From the NCBI RefSeq assembly GCF_014837235.1, contig NZ_JACYFT010000001.1, positions 1,067,688 to 1,131,687 of the forward strand: 64,000 nt of DNA, read 5' to 3'. The translations under genes and the position numbers were made by a program. The DNA comes from Limnohabitans radicicola (GTDB lineage: Bacteria; Pseudomonadota; Gammaproteobacteria; Burkholderiales; Burkholderiaceae_C). Of this stretch, positions 18,655 through 27,816 are shown piece by piece; the stretch's first letter is position 1; the number at the start of each line of letters is the position of its first letter. A model generated the notes under the pieces. That model was not told the DNA's origin. It did no database searches and saw only the letters and a program-made list of their open reading frames with translations.

Positions 18655-19533
18655 TTATTGACCGTCAGCTGCTGCAGCTGGCGCGGCGACTTTGCGTACG
18701 CGCTTAACGGCGGGTTTGGCGTCACCACCTGCTTCGGCAGGCTTGTCGCTGCCATCGGCGGGTGCTGTGTTGGTGCCAGCGGGACGGCGTGGGCCGCCAC
18801 GACGATCACCTGTTGGGCGGTCGCCAGGACGGGCGTCACGACGTGGGCCACGTGGGCGGCGCTCTTCTTCGGCACGTGGCTCGGCCAGTGCTGGAGCGTC
18901 ATTGCGGCCCAGTGTGTCACCTTTGTAGACCCAGACCTTGACACCGATGATGCCGTAGGTGGTCTTGGCTTCGGAAGTGGCGTAATCGATGTCAGCGCGC
19001 AGGGTGTGCAGTGGCACACGGCCTTCGCGGTACCACTCGGTACGCGCAATCTCGATGCCGTTCAGACGGCCAGCCGACATGATCTTGATGCCTTGGGCAC
19101 CCAGACGCATGGCGTTTTGCATGGCGCGCTTCATGGCGCGGCGGAACATGATCCGCTTTTCGAGCTGCTGGGTGATGCTGTCAGCGATCAGTTGTGCATC
19201 GATTTCAGGCTTACGCACTTCTTCGATGTTCACGGCCACTGGCACGCCCAAGCGAGATGCGAGTTCTTTCTTGAGCAACTCGATGTCTTCGCCTTTTTTG
19301 CCGATCACCACACCTGGACGAGCCGAGAAGATGGTGATGCGGGCGCTCTTGGCTGGACGCTCGATCAGCACGCGGGAAACCGCGGCGTTCTTGAGCTTGG
19401 CCTTGAGGTACTCACGCACCTTGATGTCTTCGGCCAGCATGCCGGCGAAGTCTTTGTTGTTGGCATACCAACGGCTTGCCCAGTTACGGCTGACAGCCAG
19501 GCGGAAACCGGTAGGATGGATTTTCTGTCCCAT
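18655..19533 (-). CDS. rpsC: 30S ribosomal protein S3 with long C-terminal extension
   Basis: Part of the mRNA entry channel with S4 and S5. The 292 residues are much longer than E. coli S3 (233). The KH domain ([20 protein letters not shown] near residue 70) and core ([20 protein letters not shown] near 170) are normal; after about residue 220 comes a low-complexity tail rich in Arg, Pro, Gly, Ala and Lys, starting with [15 protein letters not shown] and ending [10 protein letters not shown]. Tailed S3 is known in betaproteobacteria; the tail is probably disordered. Confidence 0.98.
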   Translation of the reverse strand: MGQKIHPTGFRLAVSRNWASRWYANNKDFAGMLAEDIKVREYLKAKLKNAAVSRVLIERPAKSARITIFSARPGVVIGKKGEDIELLKKELASRLGVPVAVNIEEVRKPEIDAQLIADSITQQLEKRIMFRRAMKRAMQNAMRLGAQGIKIMSAGRLNGIEIARTEWYREGRVPLHTLRADIDYATSEAKTTYGIIGVKVWVYKGDTLGRNDAPALAEPRAEEERRPRGPRRDARPGDRPTGDRRGGPRRPAGTNTAPADGSDKPAEAGGDAKPAVKRVRKVAAPAAAADGQ

Positions 19534-19545
19534 AGTTCTTCCTGA

Positions 19546-19875
19546 TTAATTGCCGACCGTCACATACACGTGGCATGTGGGCTTGCTGATGCGGTTGCCA
19601 CGGCCTTTGGCGCGGGCGGTGAAACGCTTGAGCGTGGTGCCTTGCTCGACGTAGATGGTCTTGACCTTCAGTTCGTCGATGTCGGCGCCGTCGTTGTGCT
19701 CGGCGTTGGCAATGGCGGACTCCAGAACCTTCTTGACAATGCCCGCAGCTTTTTTCTGCGTGAAGGTCAGGATGTTCAGAGCTTGATCCACTTTCTTGCC
19801 GCGAATCAAATCGGCGACCAGGCGGCCTTTATCGACCGACAAACGGACGCCCCGGAGGACTGCACGTGTTTCCAT
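19546..19875 (-). CDS. rplV: 50S ribosomal protein L22
   Basis: A 109-residue protein whose beta hairpin lines the exit tunnel, where macrolide resistance changes occur. It begins [20 protein letters not shown], has the globular [19 protein letters not shown] and the hairpin [20 protein letters not shown] near residue 80. No deletion in the hairpin was seen. It lies between rpsS and rpsC. Confidence 0.99.
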   Translation of the reverse strand: METRAVLRGVRLSVDKGRLVADLIRGKKVDQALNILTFTQKKAAGIVKKVLESAIANAEHNDGADIDELKVKTIYVEQGTTLKRFTARAKGRGNRISKPTCHVYVTVGN

Positions 19876-19884
19876 GGTCTTTCC

Positions 19885-20163
19885 TTATTTCTTCTGGACT
19901 TTTTTGTCCGCAGGGTGACCCTTGAAGGTGCGGGTCAGTGCGAATTCGCCCAATTTGTGGCCAACCATCTGGTCAGTCACGTAAACAGGAACGTGTTGCT
20001 TGCCGTTGTGAACGGCGATGGTCAGACCGATGAACTCGGGCAGAACCATGGAGCGACGCGACCATGTCTTGACGGGCTTTTTATCTTTGGTGGCAACGGC
20101 TTTTTCAACCTTGGCCAACAAATGGTGGTCAACGAATGGACCCTTTTTGAGAGAGCGTGTCAT
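19885..20163 (-). CDS. rpsS: 30S ribosomal protein S19
   Basis: A 92-residue protein in the head of the small subunit at the A-site finger bridge. The start [20 protein letters not shown] and the signature [20 protein letters not shown] near residue 33, then [15 protein letters not shown] near 68, are universal. It lies 10 nt downstream of rplB. Confidence 0.99.
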   Translation of the reverse strand: MTRSLKKGPFVDHHLLAKVEKAVATKDKKPVKTWSRRSMVLPEFIGLTIAVHNGKQHVPVYVTDQMVGHKLGEFALTRTFKGHPADKKVQKK

Positions 20164-20173
20164 TGTCTAACCC

Positions 20174-20998
20174 TTACTTCTTGCGACGCGACACGATCAT
20201 GACCTGTGTGCGCTTGTTGTTACGGGTACGGTAGCCCTTGGTGAGGTTGCCCCACGGGTCTACTGCATGACGGCCTTCGCCGGTACGGCCTTCGCCACCA
20301 CCGTGCGGGTGATCCACTGGGTTCATGGCCACGCCACGAACGGTTGGGCGAATGCCCATCCAGCGTTTGACACCGGCCTTGCCCAATTGACGCAGGCTGT
20401 GCTCTTCGTTGGCGACTTCACCAATGGTTGCACGGCACTCGATGTGGATCTTGCGAACTTCACCGGAGCGCATGCGCACTTGAGCGTAGATGCCTTCGCG
20501 AGCCAGCAAGGTTGCCGAAGCACCTGCCGAGCGGGCGATCTGCGCACCAGCACCGGGCTTGAGCTCGATGCAGTGGATGGTCGAACCCACGGGGATGTTG
20601 CGGATCGGCAAGGTGTTGCCAGCGCGGATAGGGGCTTCAGAGCCGGACAGCAGTGTGGCACCGACTTCAACGCCGCGAGGGGCAATGATGTAAGTGCGCT
20701 CGCCGTCGGCGTAGCACAGCAAAGCGATGTGCGCAGTACGGTTTGGATCGTACTCAACGCGCTCGACCTTGGCTGGAATGCCATCCTTGTTGCGCTTGAA
20801 GTCCACCACGCGGTAGTGGTGCTTGTGACCACCGCCTTTGTGGCGTGTGGTGATGTGACCGTTGTTGTTACGGCCGGCCTTCTGGTGCTGGGGTTCCAGC
20901 AGCGGAGCGTAAGCCTCGCCTTTGTACAGATGGTCACGGGTAACCTTCACCACGCCACGGCGGCCTGGGGAGGTAGGTTTGATCTTGATGACAGCCAT
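20174..20998 (-). CDS. rplB: 50S ribosomal protein L2
   Basis: A 274-residue protein essential for subunit association and peptidyl-transferase activity. [20 protein letters not shown] is near residue 48, and the conserved histidine region is [20 protein letters not shown] near residue 225. The C-terminus [14 protein letters not shown] is basic. The ATG is 2 nt after the rplW stop, so the two are coupled. Confidence 0.99.
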   Translation of the reverse strand: MAVIKIKPTSPGRRGVVKVTRDHLYKGEAYAPLLEPQHQKAGRNNNGHITTRHKGGGHKHHYRVVDFKRNKDGIPAKVERVEYDPNRTAHIALLCYADGERTYIIAPRGVEVGATLLSGSEAPIRAGNTLPIRNIPVGSTIHCIELKPGAGAQIARSAGASATLLAREGIYAQVRMRSGEVRKIHIECRATIGEVANEEHSLRQLGKAGVKRWMGIRPTVRGVAMNPVDHPHGGGEGRTGEGRHAVDPWGNLTKGYRTRNNKRTQVMIVSRRKK

Positions 20999-21000
20999 GA

Positions 21001-21315
21001 TTACGCAGCCTCCCCGGACAGGTTCAGCTCTTGACCGGCTTTGAGCGTGACATAAGCCTTGCGAACGTTGTCGCGACGGCCAATGGTCTTGCCAAAACGC
21101 TTGGTCTTGCCCTTGGTGTTCACCACAGAGACGCCTTGCACTTCGACCTTGAACATCAATTCCACAGCGGCTTTGATTTCAGGCTTGGTAGCGTTCTGCA
21201 GCACTTTGAATGTCACAGCGTTGGACTTTTCAGCAACCATGGTGGCCTTTTCGGACACGATGGGAGCGACCAACACGGACATCAGACGACCTTCGTCAAA
21301 CTTCACGGCGCTCAT
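21001..21315 (-). CDS. rplW: 50S ribosomal protein L23
   Basis: A 104-residue exit-tunnel protein that docks trigger factor and SRP. It has [20 protein letters not shown] near residue 15, with the trigger-factor glutamate in VSEKA, and [20 protein letters not shown] near 68. Its ATG overlaps the rplD stop by four bases. Confidence 0.98.
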   Translation of the reverse strand: MSAVKFDEGRLMSVLVAPIVSEKATMVAEKSNAVTFKVLQNATKPEIKAAVELMFKVEVQGVSVVNTKGKTKRFGKTIGRRDNVRKAYVTLKAGQELNLSGEAA

Positions 21316-21932
21316 GCGAACATCTCCTTGAGTTTGTCGATCGCGCCCTTGGTGACCAGCACTTTCTTGAAGTGGACCAAAGACACGGGATCGGCGTAAC
21401 GGGGTTCAACGACGAGCACGTTGACCAGGTTGCGCGAAGCGAGGTACAGGTTTTCGTCGACTTCTTCGGCGATCACCAGCACGGAGTCGAGGTTCATGGC
21501 CTTGAACTTGGCCGCCAGGGCCTTGGTCTTGGGCGATTCGACTTTGAGGGAATCCACCACAGCCAGACGGCCTTCGCGGGCCAGCTGCGAGAAGATCGAA
21601 GCCATACCAGCGCGGTACATTTTCTTGTTGATCTTCTGTGTGAAGTTTTCTTCCGGGCTGTTAGGGAAGATGCGACCGCCGCCACGCCACAGAGGCGAGG
21701 AAGTCATACCGGCACGTGCGTTACCCGTACCTTTTTGCTTGAAAGGCTTCTTGGTCGAGTGCTTGACCTGTTCACGGTCTTTTTGGGCACGGGTGCCTTG
21801 ACGGGCATTGGCCTGATAGGCCACCACAATTTGGTGGATCAGGGATTCGTTGTATTCACGACCGAAAACGGTTTCAGGCGCGTCCACTTTGGAGGCGGCT
21901 TGACCTTGGTCGTTCAGGAGTTCGAGCTGCAT
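21312..21932 (-). CDS. rplD: 50S ribosomal protein L4
   Basis: A 206-residue protein with an extended tunnel loop. The loop segment [20 protein letters not shown] near residue 65 is the conserved tunnel-lining part. In E. coli L4 also represses the S10 operon by acting on its leader; the structured leader found here lies before rplC instead of rpsJ (see rplC leader). TGATG overlap with rplC implies coupled translation. Confidence 0.99.
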   Translation of the reverse strand: MQLELLNDQGQAASKVDAPETVFGREYNESLIHQIVVAYQANARQGTRAQKDREQVKHSTKKPFKQKGTGNARAGMTSSPLWRGGGRIFPNSPEENFTQKINKKMYRAGMASIFSQLAREGRLAVVDSLKVESPKTKALAAKFKAMNLDSVLVIAEEVDENLYLASRNLVNVLVVEPRYADPVSLVHFKKVLVTKGAIDKLKEMFA

Positions 21933-22594
21933 CAGTTCGCTCCTTTGGCTTTGATGGCGGGACGCACAGTCACAAAACCACCTTTGGAACCAGGGATCGC
22001 GCCCTTGATCATCAGGAGGCCGCGAACTTCGTCAACACGCACGACATCGAGGTTTTGGGTGGTGCAAGTCACGTCGCCGAGGTGGCCCGACATTTTCTTG
22101 CCAGGGAACACGCGGCCAGGATCTTGCGCCATGGAGATCGAACCGGGCACGTTGTGCGAACGGCTGTTACCGTGCGATGCGCGCTGCGATTTGAAATTGT
22201 GACGCTTGATGGTGCCGGTGAAGCCCTTACCGATGGAAGTGCCTTGCACGTCCACTTTCTGGCCTGCAGCGAACACCGTCGCAGGCACAGCAGCACCCGC
22301 TGCGTATTGGGCAGCAGTGTCAGCGGTCACACGGAATTCTTGGATGATTTCGCCAGCTTCGACGCCAGCTTTGGCCAGGTGGCCAGCGATAGGCTTGGTC
22401 ACGCGTGAAGCACGGCGCTTACCAAATGTCACCTGCAGGGCGACATAGCCATCGTTCTCTTGGGTTTTGACTTGGGTCACGCGGTTGTTGGACACATCCA
22501 CCACTGTGACAGGAACTGCGTCCCCATCATCAGTGAACAGACGCATCATGCCCACCTTGCGGCCCAGCAACCCCAGTGAGGTGCTCAGACTCAT
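21932..22594 (-). CDS. rplC: 50S ribosomal protein L3
   Basis: A 220-residue early-assembly protein reaching the peptidyl-transferase centre. The start [20 protein letters not shown] was chosen because GGAG lies seven bases upstream; an in-frame start 30 nt earlier gives an unrelated leader. The tunnel extension [20 protein letters not shown] near residue 140 with the methylatable glutamine region [12 protein letters not shown] is present. It has its own candidate promoter (22697-22725). Confidence 0.98.
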   Translation of the reverse strand: MSLSTSLGLLGRKVGMMRLFTDDGDAVPVTVVDVSNNRVTQVKTQENDGYVALQVTFGKRRASRVTKPIAGHLAKAGVEAGEIIQEFRVTADTAAQYAAGAAVPATVFAAGQKVDVQGTSIGKGFTGTIKRHNFKSQRASHGNSRSHNVPGSISMAQDPGRVFPGKKMSGHLGDVTCTTQNLDVVRVDEVRGLLMIKGAIPGSKGGFVTVRPAIKAKGAN

Positions 22595-22669
22595 TGTTTT
22601 CTCCAGAACTTTCACCGAAGCCACTGCAATTGGCAGCTTCGTTTGGTGTATGAAAGAGGGTTGATAAAT

Positions 22670-22690
22670 CTCACCCCAAATTGAGGTGAG
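22670..22690 (-). promoter_or_regulatory. Hairpin in the rplC leader
   Basis: A six-bp stem (CTCACC / GGTGAG) with a nine-base loop sits at the predicted 5' end of the transcript that starts from the rplC promoter, about 75 nt before the rplC ATG. A role in L4-type feedback is possible but is only inference. Confidence 0.4.
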
Positions 22691-22696
22691 CCTGAA

Positions 22697-22725
22697 ATTA
22701 TAGCGTGGCTCGCCAGAACTGGCAA
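22697..22725 (-). promoter_or_regulatory. Candidate strong promoter for rplC and downstream S10 genes
   Basis: On the minus strand, -35 TTGCCA (22720-22725), a 17-bp spacer and a perfect -10 TATAAT (22697-22702). Transcription would start near 22690, about 96 nt before rplC. The -35 and spacer are identical in design to the rpsL promoter, and the element overlaps a hairpin (22700-22735). Confidence 0.7.
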
Positions 22726-22735
22726 GCCACGCTAT
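22700..22735 (-). terminator. Terminator-like hairpin between rpsJ and rplC
   Basis: A 17-bp stem (22700-22716 with 22719-22735) that in minus-strand RNA is fully paired if one G-U wobble is allowed; on the plus strand the same pair is a C/A mismatch. It is followed by AATTTC, a weak U-tract, so partial termination after rpsJ is likely. Confidence 0.6.
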
Positions 22736-22776
22736 TTTTCAAGAGTTTTGGGCTGTTTTCACAGCCCTCAAGCGCA

Positions 22777-23091
22777 TTACTGCAGCTTGATTTCGACGTC
22801 CACGCCCGCTGGCAGGTCGAGTTTCATCAGGGCGTCCACAGTTTTGTCTGTGGGGTCCACGATGTCCATCAGACGCTGGTGGGTGCGAATTTCGAGCTGG
22901 TCACGGCTCGACTTGTTCACGTGCGGCGAACGCAGGATGTCGAAACGCTTCATGCGGGTCGGCAGTGGCACGGGGCCCTTGACGATCGCGCCGGTGCGCT
23001 TGGCGGTATCCACGATCTCGGCAGCGGACTGGTCGATCAGTTTGTAGTCAAACGCCTTCAGGCGAATGCGGATTTTTTGCTTGGATGACAT
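22777..23091 (-). CDS. rpsJ: 30S ribosomal protein S10
   Basis: A 104-residue protein that also serves as NusE in antitermination. It starts [20 protein letters not shown] and has [20 protein letters not shown] near residue 38 and [20 protein letters not shown] near 64, both universal. An upstream in-frame start (20 codons earlier) was rejected because that peptide is not part of the family. It follows tuf by 75 nt and is separated from rplC by an unusual 182-nt gap. Confidence 0.99.
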   Translation of the reverse strand: MSSKQKIRIRLKAFDYKLIDQSAAEIVDTAKRTGAIVKGPVPLPTRMKRFDILRSPHVNKSSRDQLEIRTHQRLMDIVDPTDKTVDALMKLDLPAGVDVEIKLQ

Positions 23092-23166
23092 GTCAATTCC
23101 TTGTGGTGAGTGTTTGCTTGTCGCAGCGCAAGGGCCAGGCCCCTGCGCCACTGATCCACAAAAGAA

Positions 23167-24357
23167 TTAAGCGATGATCTTGGCAACGACGCCAGCGCCA
23201 ACGGTACGGCCGCCTTCGCGGATCGCGAAACGCAGACCTTCTTCCATGGCGATGGGGTTGATCAGCTTCACAGTGATCGACACGTTGTCGCCTGGCATCA
23301 CCATCTCTTTGCCTTCTGGCAATTCGATCGCGCCTGTCACGTCAGTCGTACGGAAGTAGAACTGGGGACGGTAGTTGTTGAAGAAAGGCGTGTGACGGCC
23401 ACCTTCGTCTTTGGACAAGACATAGATCTCGCCCGTGAAGTGGGTGTGCGGCTTGATCGAGCCGGGCTTGCACAGCACTTGGCCGCGCTCGACGTCTTCG
23501 CGCTTGGTGCCGCGCAGCAAGATACCCACGTTGTCGCCCGCTTGACCTTGGTCCAGCAGCTTGCGGAACATCTCAACGCCCGTGCAGGTGGTCTTGACCG
23601 TGTCTTTGATGCCCACGATTTCGATTTCTTCGCCGACCTTGATGATGCCGCGCTCGATACGGCCAGTCACCACAGTGCCGCGGCCAGAGATGGAGAACAC
23701 GTCTTCCACTGGCATCAGGAACGAGCCGTCCACTGCGCGGTCAGGCGTAGGGATGTAGGTGTCCAGCGCTTCGGCCAGCTTGAAGATGGCTTGCTCGCCC
23801 AGAGGGCCTTTGTCGCCTTCCAGCGCCAGCTTGGCAGAACCTTGCACGATCGGTGTGTCGTCGCCTGGGAAGTCGTACTTGGACAGGAGTTCGCGAACTT
23901 CCATCTCGACCAGTTCCAGCAGTTCAGCGTCGTCCACCATGTCGCACTTGTTCAGGAACACGATGATGTAAGGCACGCCCACTTGGCGAGCCAACAGGAT
24001 GTGCTCACGGGTCTGAGGCATGGGGCCGTCAGCAGCGGAGCAAACCAAAATGGCGCCGTCCATCTGGGCAGCACCCGTGATCATGTTTTTCACATAGTCA
24101 GCGTGACCGGGGCAGTCCACGTGCGCGTAGTGACGGTTTTCTGTTTCGTACTCGACGTGCGCGGTGTTGATCGTGATACCACGGGCCTTCTCTTCGGGAG
24201 CCGCGTCGATCTGGTCGTACGCTTTGGCAGCACCGCCGAACTTGGCAGCCAGCACGGTGGTGATGGCCGCTGTCAGTGTGGTTTTACCGTGGTCAACGTG
24301 ACCAATGGTGCCCACGTTCACGTGCGGTTTCGTCCGTTCGAATTTTTCCTTAGCCAT
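23167..24357 (-). CDS. tuf: Elongation factor Tu
   Basis: A 396-residue GTPase that brings aminoacyl-tRNA to the ribosome. G1 is [14 protein letters not shown] near residue 18, G3 is [20 protein letters not shown] near 80, G4 NKCD near 136, and the tRNA-contact domains 2 and 3 are complete ([19 protein letters not shown] near 230). It lies between fusA and rpsJ. Proteobacteria usually have a second tuf near secE-nusG; that copy is not in this window. Confidence 0.99.
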   Translation of the reverse strand: MAKEKFERTKPHVNVGTIGHVDHGKTTLTAAITTVLAAKFGGAAKAYDQIDAAPEEKARGITINTAHVEYETENRHYAHVDCPGHADYVKNMITGAAQMDGAILVCSAADGPMPQTREHILLARQVGVPYIIVFLNKCDMVDDAELLELVEMEVRELLSKYDFPGDDTPIVQGSAKLALEGDKGPLGEQAIFKLAEALDTYIPTPDRAVDGSFLMPVEDVFSISGRGTVVTGRIERGIIKVGEEIEIVGIKDTVKTTCTGVEMFRKLLDQGQAGDNVGILLRGTKREDVERGQVLCKPGSIKPHTHFTGEIYVLSKDEGGRHTPFFNNYRPQFYFRTTDVTGAIELPEGKEMVMPGDNVSITVKLINPIAMEEGLRFAIREGGRTVGAGVVAKIIA

Positions 24358-24381
24358 TTTTCAATCCTTAAAAAGAGCAAT

Positions 24382-24452
24382 GCCCGTGTGTTGGTTTAAT
24401 GTTTGCATCAGGTTGCTGGATCACTCCGCACGGGCACAGAGTGGCACCTGAT
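24382..24452 (-). promoter_or_regulatory. Mutually exclusive stems in the fusA-tuf gap
   Basis: Four 7-base arms in the order A-B-C-D: GCCCGTG (24382-24388) pairs with CACGGGC (24429-24435), and ATCAGGT (24407-24413) pairs with ACCTGAT (24446-24452). The pairs interleave, so the RNA can form either stem or a pseudoknot, just upstream of the tuf ribosome binding site. Confidence 0.45.
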
Positions 24453-24464
24453 CGCAGACAGTTT

Positions 24465-26567
24465 TTATTTGGCGCGCGAAGCAACGATGGCATCAGCCAC
24501 GTTCTTCGGAGCTTCAGCGTAGTGCTTGAATTCCATCGTGTAGGTTGCACGGCCTTGCGACATGGAGCGCAGGGTGGTCGAGTAACCGAACATTTCGGAC
24601 AGTGGCACTTCGGCCTTGATGGCCTTGCCACCACCGACCATGTCGTCCATGCCCTGGACCATGCCACGACGTGAGGACAGATCACCCATCACGTTACCGG
24701 CATAGTCTTCAGGTGTTTCCACTTCCACGGCCATCATGGGTTCCAGGATGACGGGATTGGCTTTCTTGCAACCTTCTTTGAAACCAAAGATGGCGGCCAT
24801 CTTGAAGGCCATTTCATTCGAGTCCACATCGTGGTACGAACCGAAGTGCAGAGTGACTTTGACGTCCACCACAGGGTAGCCGGCCAACACGCCTTGACCC
24901 AAGGCTTCGATCACACCTTTTTCCACTGCAGGGATGTATTCGCGAGGAACCACGCCGCCCTTGATGGCGTCAACGAATTCAAAGCCTTTGCCTGGCTCCT
25001 GAGGCTCAACCTTCAAAACCACGTGGCCGTACTGACCCTTACCACCGGACTGACGCACGAACTTGCCTTCGGCTTCTTCGACGGTCTTGCGGATGGTTTC
25101 GCGGTAGGCCACCTGAGGCTTGCCCACGTTGGCTTCCACACCGAATTCACGCTTCATGCGGTCAACGATGATCTCCAGGTGCAGTTCGCCCTGACCACCA
25201 ATGATGGTCTGACCGGATTCTTCATCGGTCTGCACGCGGAAAGAAGGATCTTCAGCGGCCAGTCGGGACAGGGCCATACCCATTTTTTCCTGGTCGGCTT
25301 TGGATTTGGGCTCGACAGCTTGACGGATCACGGAGTCGGGGAACACCATGCGCTCCAGGGTGATCACCGATGCAGGATCGCACAAGGTTTCACCGGTGGT
25401 GACGTCTTTCAGACCCACGCAGGCAGCGATGTCGCCGGCGCGGATTTCGTCGACTTCTTCACGGTTGTTGGCGTGCATCTGCACGATACGACCGATACGC
25501 TCTTTCTTGCCGCGCACCGAGTTGTACACGGTGTCGCCTTTTTTCAGAACGCCAGAGTACACGCGCACGAAAGTCAGCTGACCCACGAACGGGTCGGTCA
25601 TCAACTTGAATGCCAGAGCGGAGAATTTCTCTTCATCGTCGGCCTTGCGGGTGACTTCTTTTTCTTCTTCGTCAAAGCCCTTGATGGCTTTCACGTCCAA
25701 AGGAGAAGGCATCAGCTCGATCACGGCGTCCAGCATGCGCTGCACGCCCTTGTTCTTGAACGCGGTACCGCACAGCATGGGCTGGATTTCACCGGCGATG
25801 GTGCGCACGCGCAGGCCGTTGGTGATTTCCTCTTCCGACAAGTCACCTTCTTCGAGGTACTTGTTCATCAGGTCTTCAGAGGCTTCAGCAGCGGCTTCCA
25901 CCATCTTCTCGCGCCACTCGTTGGCAGAAGCCACGAGGTCAGCCGGGATGTCTTCAAAGGTGAACTTCATGCCCTGGGAAGCTTCGTCCCAGATGATGGC
26001 TTTCATCTTGCGCAGATCCACAACGCCCTTGAAGTTTTCTTCGGCGCCAATGGGGATCACGACGGGCACAGGGTTGGCCTTCAGGCGCAACTTCATCTGC
26101 TCAACGACCTTGAAGAAGTTGGCACCGGTACGGTCCATCTTGTTCACGAAGGCCAGACGTGGCACTTTGTACTTGTTCGCCTGACGCCACACGGTTTCAG
26201 ACTGAGGCTGCACGCCACCCACAGCACAGTAAACCATGCAAGCGCCGTCCAGCACGCGCATGGAACGCTCCACCTCGATGGTGAAGTCCACGTGGCCGGG
26301 GGTGTCAATGATGTTGATGCGGTGCTCAGGGAAGGAGTTGTCCATGCCCTTCCAGAAGCAGGTGGTGGCAGCCGATGTGATCGTGATACCGCGCTCTTGT
26401 TCCTGCTCCATCCAGTCCATGGTGGCAGCGCCGTCGTGCACTTCACCAATCTTGTGGTTCACGCCGGTATAAAAAAGGATACGCTCAGTCGTCGTGGTTT
26501 TGCCGGCATCAATGTGAGCCGAAATACCAATGTTGCGATAGCGCTCGATGGGGGTAGTGCGAGCCAT
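24465..26567 (-). CDS. fusA: Elongation factor G
   Basis: A 700-residue translocase. G1 is [20 protein letters not shown] near residue 16, G2 the [20 protein letters not shown] switch near 42, G3 [20 protein letters not shown] near 87, G4 NKMD near 141. Domain IV has [20 protein letters not shown] near 508 and ends with the basic tail. It lies between rpsG and tuf as in the str operon. The long open frame on the opposite strand is an antisense shadow. Confidence 0.99.
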   Translation of the reverse strand: MARTTPIERYRNIGISAHIDAGKTTTTERILFYTGVNHKIGEVHDGAATMDWMEQEQERGITITSAATTCFWKGMDNSFPEHRINIIDTPGHVDFTIEVERSMRVLDGACMVYCAVGGVQPQSETVWRQANKYKVPRLAFVNKMDRTGANFFKVVEQMKLRLKANPVPVVIPIGAEENFKGVVDLRKMKAIIWDEASQGMKFTFEDIPADLVASANEWREKMVEAAAEASEDLMNKYLEEGDLSEEEITNGLRVRTIAGEIQPMLCGTAFKNKGVQRMLDAVIELMPSPLDVKAIKGFDEEEKEVTRKADDEEKFSALAFKLMTDPFVGQLTFVRVYSGVLKKGDTVYNSVRGKKERIGRIVQMHANNREEVDEIRAGDIAACVGLKDVTTGETLCDPASVITLERMVFPDSVIRQAVEPKSKADQEKMGMALSRLAAEDPSFRVQTDEESGQTIIGGQGELHLEIIVDRMKREFGVEANVGKPQVAYRETIRKTVEEAEGKFVRQSGGKGQYGHVVLKVEPQEPGKGFEFVDAIKGGVVPREYIPAVEKGVIEALGQGVLAGYPVVDVKVTLHFGSYHDVDSNEMAFKMAAIFGFKEGCKKANPVILEPMMAVEVETPEDYAGNVMGDLSSRRGMVQGMDDMVGGGKAIKAEVPLSEMFGYSTTLRSMSQGRATYTMEFKHYAEAPKNVADAIVASRAK

Positions 26568-26593
26568 TTATTTCTCCAAAGATTAAGTACCAA

Positions 26594-26659
26594 AGCCCGC
26601 CACCCCTCATGGGGCCAGCGGGCTGGCTTCTGACAGTGTCGGGCTTCTGCATGAAGCCC
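26594..26659 (-). promoter_or_regulatory. Two hairpins between rpsG and fusA
   Basis: Directly after rpsG, GGGCTTC / GAAGCCC (26641-26659) forms a 7-bp stem with a 5-base loop. A nested hairpin follows: outer arms 26594-26600 and 26618-26624 (AGCCCGC / GCGGGCT) enclose CCCC-TCAT-GGGG. Neither has a U-tract, so they look like RNA processing or translational spacers rather than terminators. Confidence 0.5.
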
Positions 26660-26666
26660 TTGTGAA

Positions 26667-27137
26667 TCAGAAGCGGAAGTGCGAGAACGCCTTGTTGGCT
26701 TCTGCCATGCGGTGAACTTCGTCACGCTTTTTCATGGCACCACCGCGGCCTTCGTTGGCTTCAAGCAATTCGTTGGCCAAACGCAAGGCCATCGACTTTT
26801 CACCGCGCTTGCGAGCGGCTTCCTTGATCCAACGCATCGACAGGGCCAGGCGACGAACAGGGCGCACTTCAACAGGCACCTGGTAGTTCGCACCACCCAC
26901 GCGGCGGGATTTCACTTCCACCATGGGTTTGACGTTGTTGATGGCGATGGAGAACAGCTCCACAGGGTCTTTGCCTGTTTTCTGCTCCATGGTGTCCAGA
27001 GCACCATAAATGATGCGTTCTGCGACAGCTTTTTTGCCGCCTTCCATGATCACGTTCATGAATTTGGACAGCTCGACATTGCCGAACTTGGGATCCGGCA
27101 GGATTTCACGTTTAGGGACTTCGCGACGACGTGGCAT
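26667..27137 (-). CDS. rpsG: 30S ribosomal protein S7
   Basis: A 156-residue head-assembly protein at the E site. It starts [20 protein letters not shown] and has [20 protein letters not shown] near residue 59 and [20 protein letters not shown] near 82; the C-terminus is [12 protein letters not shown]. In E. coli S7 binds the rpsL-rpsG gap to repress the str operon; here that gap is long (163 nt). Confidence 0.99.
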   Translation of the reverse strand: MPRRREVPKREILPDPKFGNVELSKFMNVIMEGGKKAVAERIIYGALDTMEQKTGKDPVELFSIAINNVKPMVEVKSRRVGGANYQVPVEVRPVRRLALSMRWIKEAARKRGEKSMALRLANELLEANEGRGGAMKKRDEVHRMAEANKAFSHFRF

Positions 27138-27300
27138 ATTTCACCTCATATTGCTTCAGTTGGCATCTTTTCAGACACCGCGAGCGTTATTCAAAACACT
27201 CACTTACTCGACCCACCTGGACAATTCCGGGCTTCGGGTCACTTCGCTGCATCACCGCGCCACGCGGGAAACAGCACCGAAAATTTCAACCCGAAAGGGC
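27138..27300 (-). promoter_or_regulatory. Long rpsL-rpsG intercistronic region
   Basis: This gap of 163 nt has no open frame of its own. Just after the rpsL stop the RNA can form a small AGCCC-TTTC-GGGTT hairpin; no other strong stem or promoter was seen. By analogy with E. coli it is the place where S7 could bind its own message, but the E. coli site is not recognisable here by eye. Confidence 0.35.
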
Positions 27301-27678
27301 TTACTTGGCTTTTGGCTTCTTCGCACCGTACTTGGAGCGAGACTGCTTGCGGTCTTTCACGCCTTGCAAGTCCAGCGAACCGCGGACGATGTGGTAACGC
27401 ACACCTGGCAAGTCTTTGACACGACCACCGCGCACCAGAACCACCGAGTGTTCTTGCAGGTTGTGGCCTTCACCGCCGATGTAGGAGATGACCTCAAAAC
27501 CGTTGGTCAGACGCACTTTGGCGACTTTACGCAGAGCGGAGTTAGGCTTCTTAGGCGTTGTGGTGTACACACGGGTGCAGACACCACGACGCTGTGGAGA
27601 GTTTTGCATCGCAGGGCTTTTGGACTTGGTCGTTTCGACCTCGCGCCCCTGACGCACCAATTGATTGATGGTTGGCAT
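27301..27678 (-). CDS. rpsL: 30S ribosomal protein S12
   Basis: A 125-residue decoding-centre protein. [20 protein letters not shown] near residue 40 carries the wild-type lysine at the streptomycin site (KKPNS), and [18 protein letters not shown] near residue 86 carries the second lysine and the methylthiolated aspartate site. Nothing suggests streptomycin resistance. It is the first gene of the str operon, with a strong promoter 73-101 nt upstream of the start codon. Confidence 0.99.
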   Translation of the reverse strand: MPTINQLVRQGREVETTKSKSPAMQNSPQRRGVCTRVYTTTPKKPNSALRKVAKVRLTNGFEVISYIGGEGHNLQEHSVVLVRGGRVKDLPGVRYHIVRGSLDLQGVKDRKQSRSKYGAKKPKAK

Positions 27679-27743
27679 TGTTTAAAACGTCCCTAAACGT
27701 TTGGAATTGACAAAAGAAACTTCTCCGCCCCAAAAGCGGAAAA

Positions 27744-27770
27744 GCCCGCCAGTATAACCGCCTGGCGGGC
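27744..27770 (-). terminator. Terminator of the carboxypeptidase gene
   Basis: In the minus-strand reading, GCCCGCCAG and CTGGCGGGC form a 9-bp GC-rich stem around a nine-base loop, followed by CTTTTCC. It lies about 50 nt after the carboxypeptidase stop. The str promoter is embedded in it. Confidence 0.8.
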
Positions 27771-27779
27771 CCTTGGCAA
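27751..27779 (-). promoter_or_regulatory. Candidate strong promoter of the str operon
   Basis: On the minus strand, -35 TTGCCA (27774-27779), 17-bp spacer, -10 TATACT (27751-27756). Transcription should begin near 27744, giving a leader of about 66 nt before rpsL. The -10 lies in the loop of the upstream gene's terminator hairpin. Confidence 0.72.
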
Positions 27780-27816
27780 GGATGGCATAAACCTAAAGTT
27801 TGTATCCGCTCACTTG

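Noticed and set aside
24831-26633. 600-codon plus-strand frame opposite fusA
   Set aside because: Antisense shadow of a highly conserved gene; no ribosome binding site or homology features.
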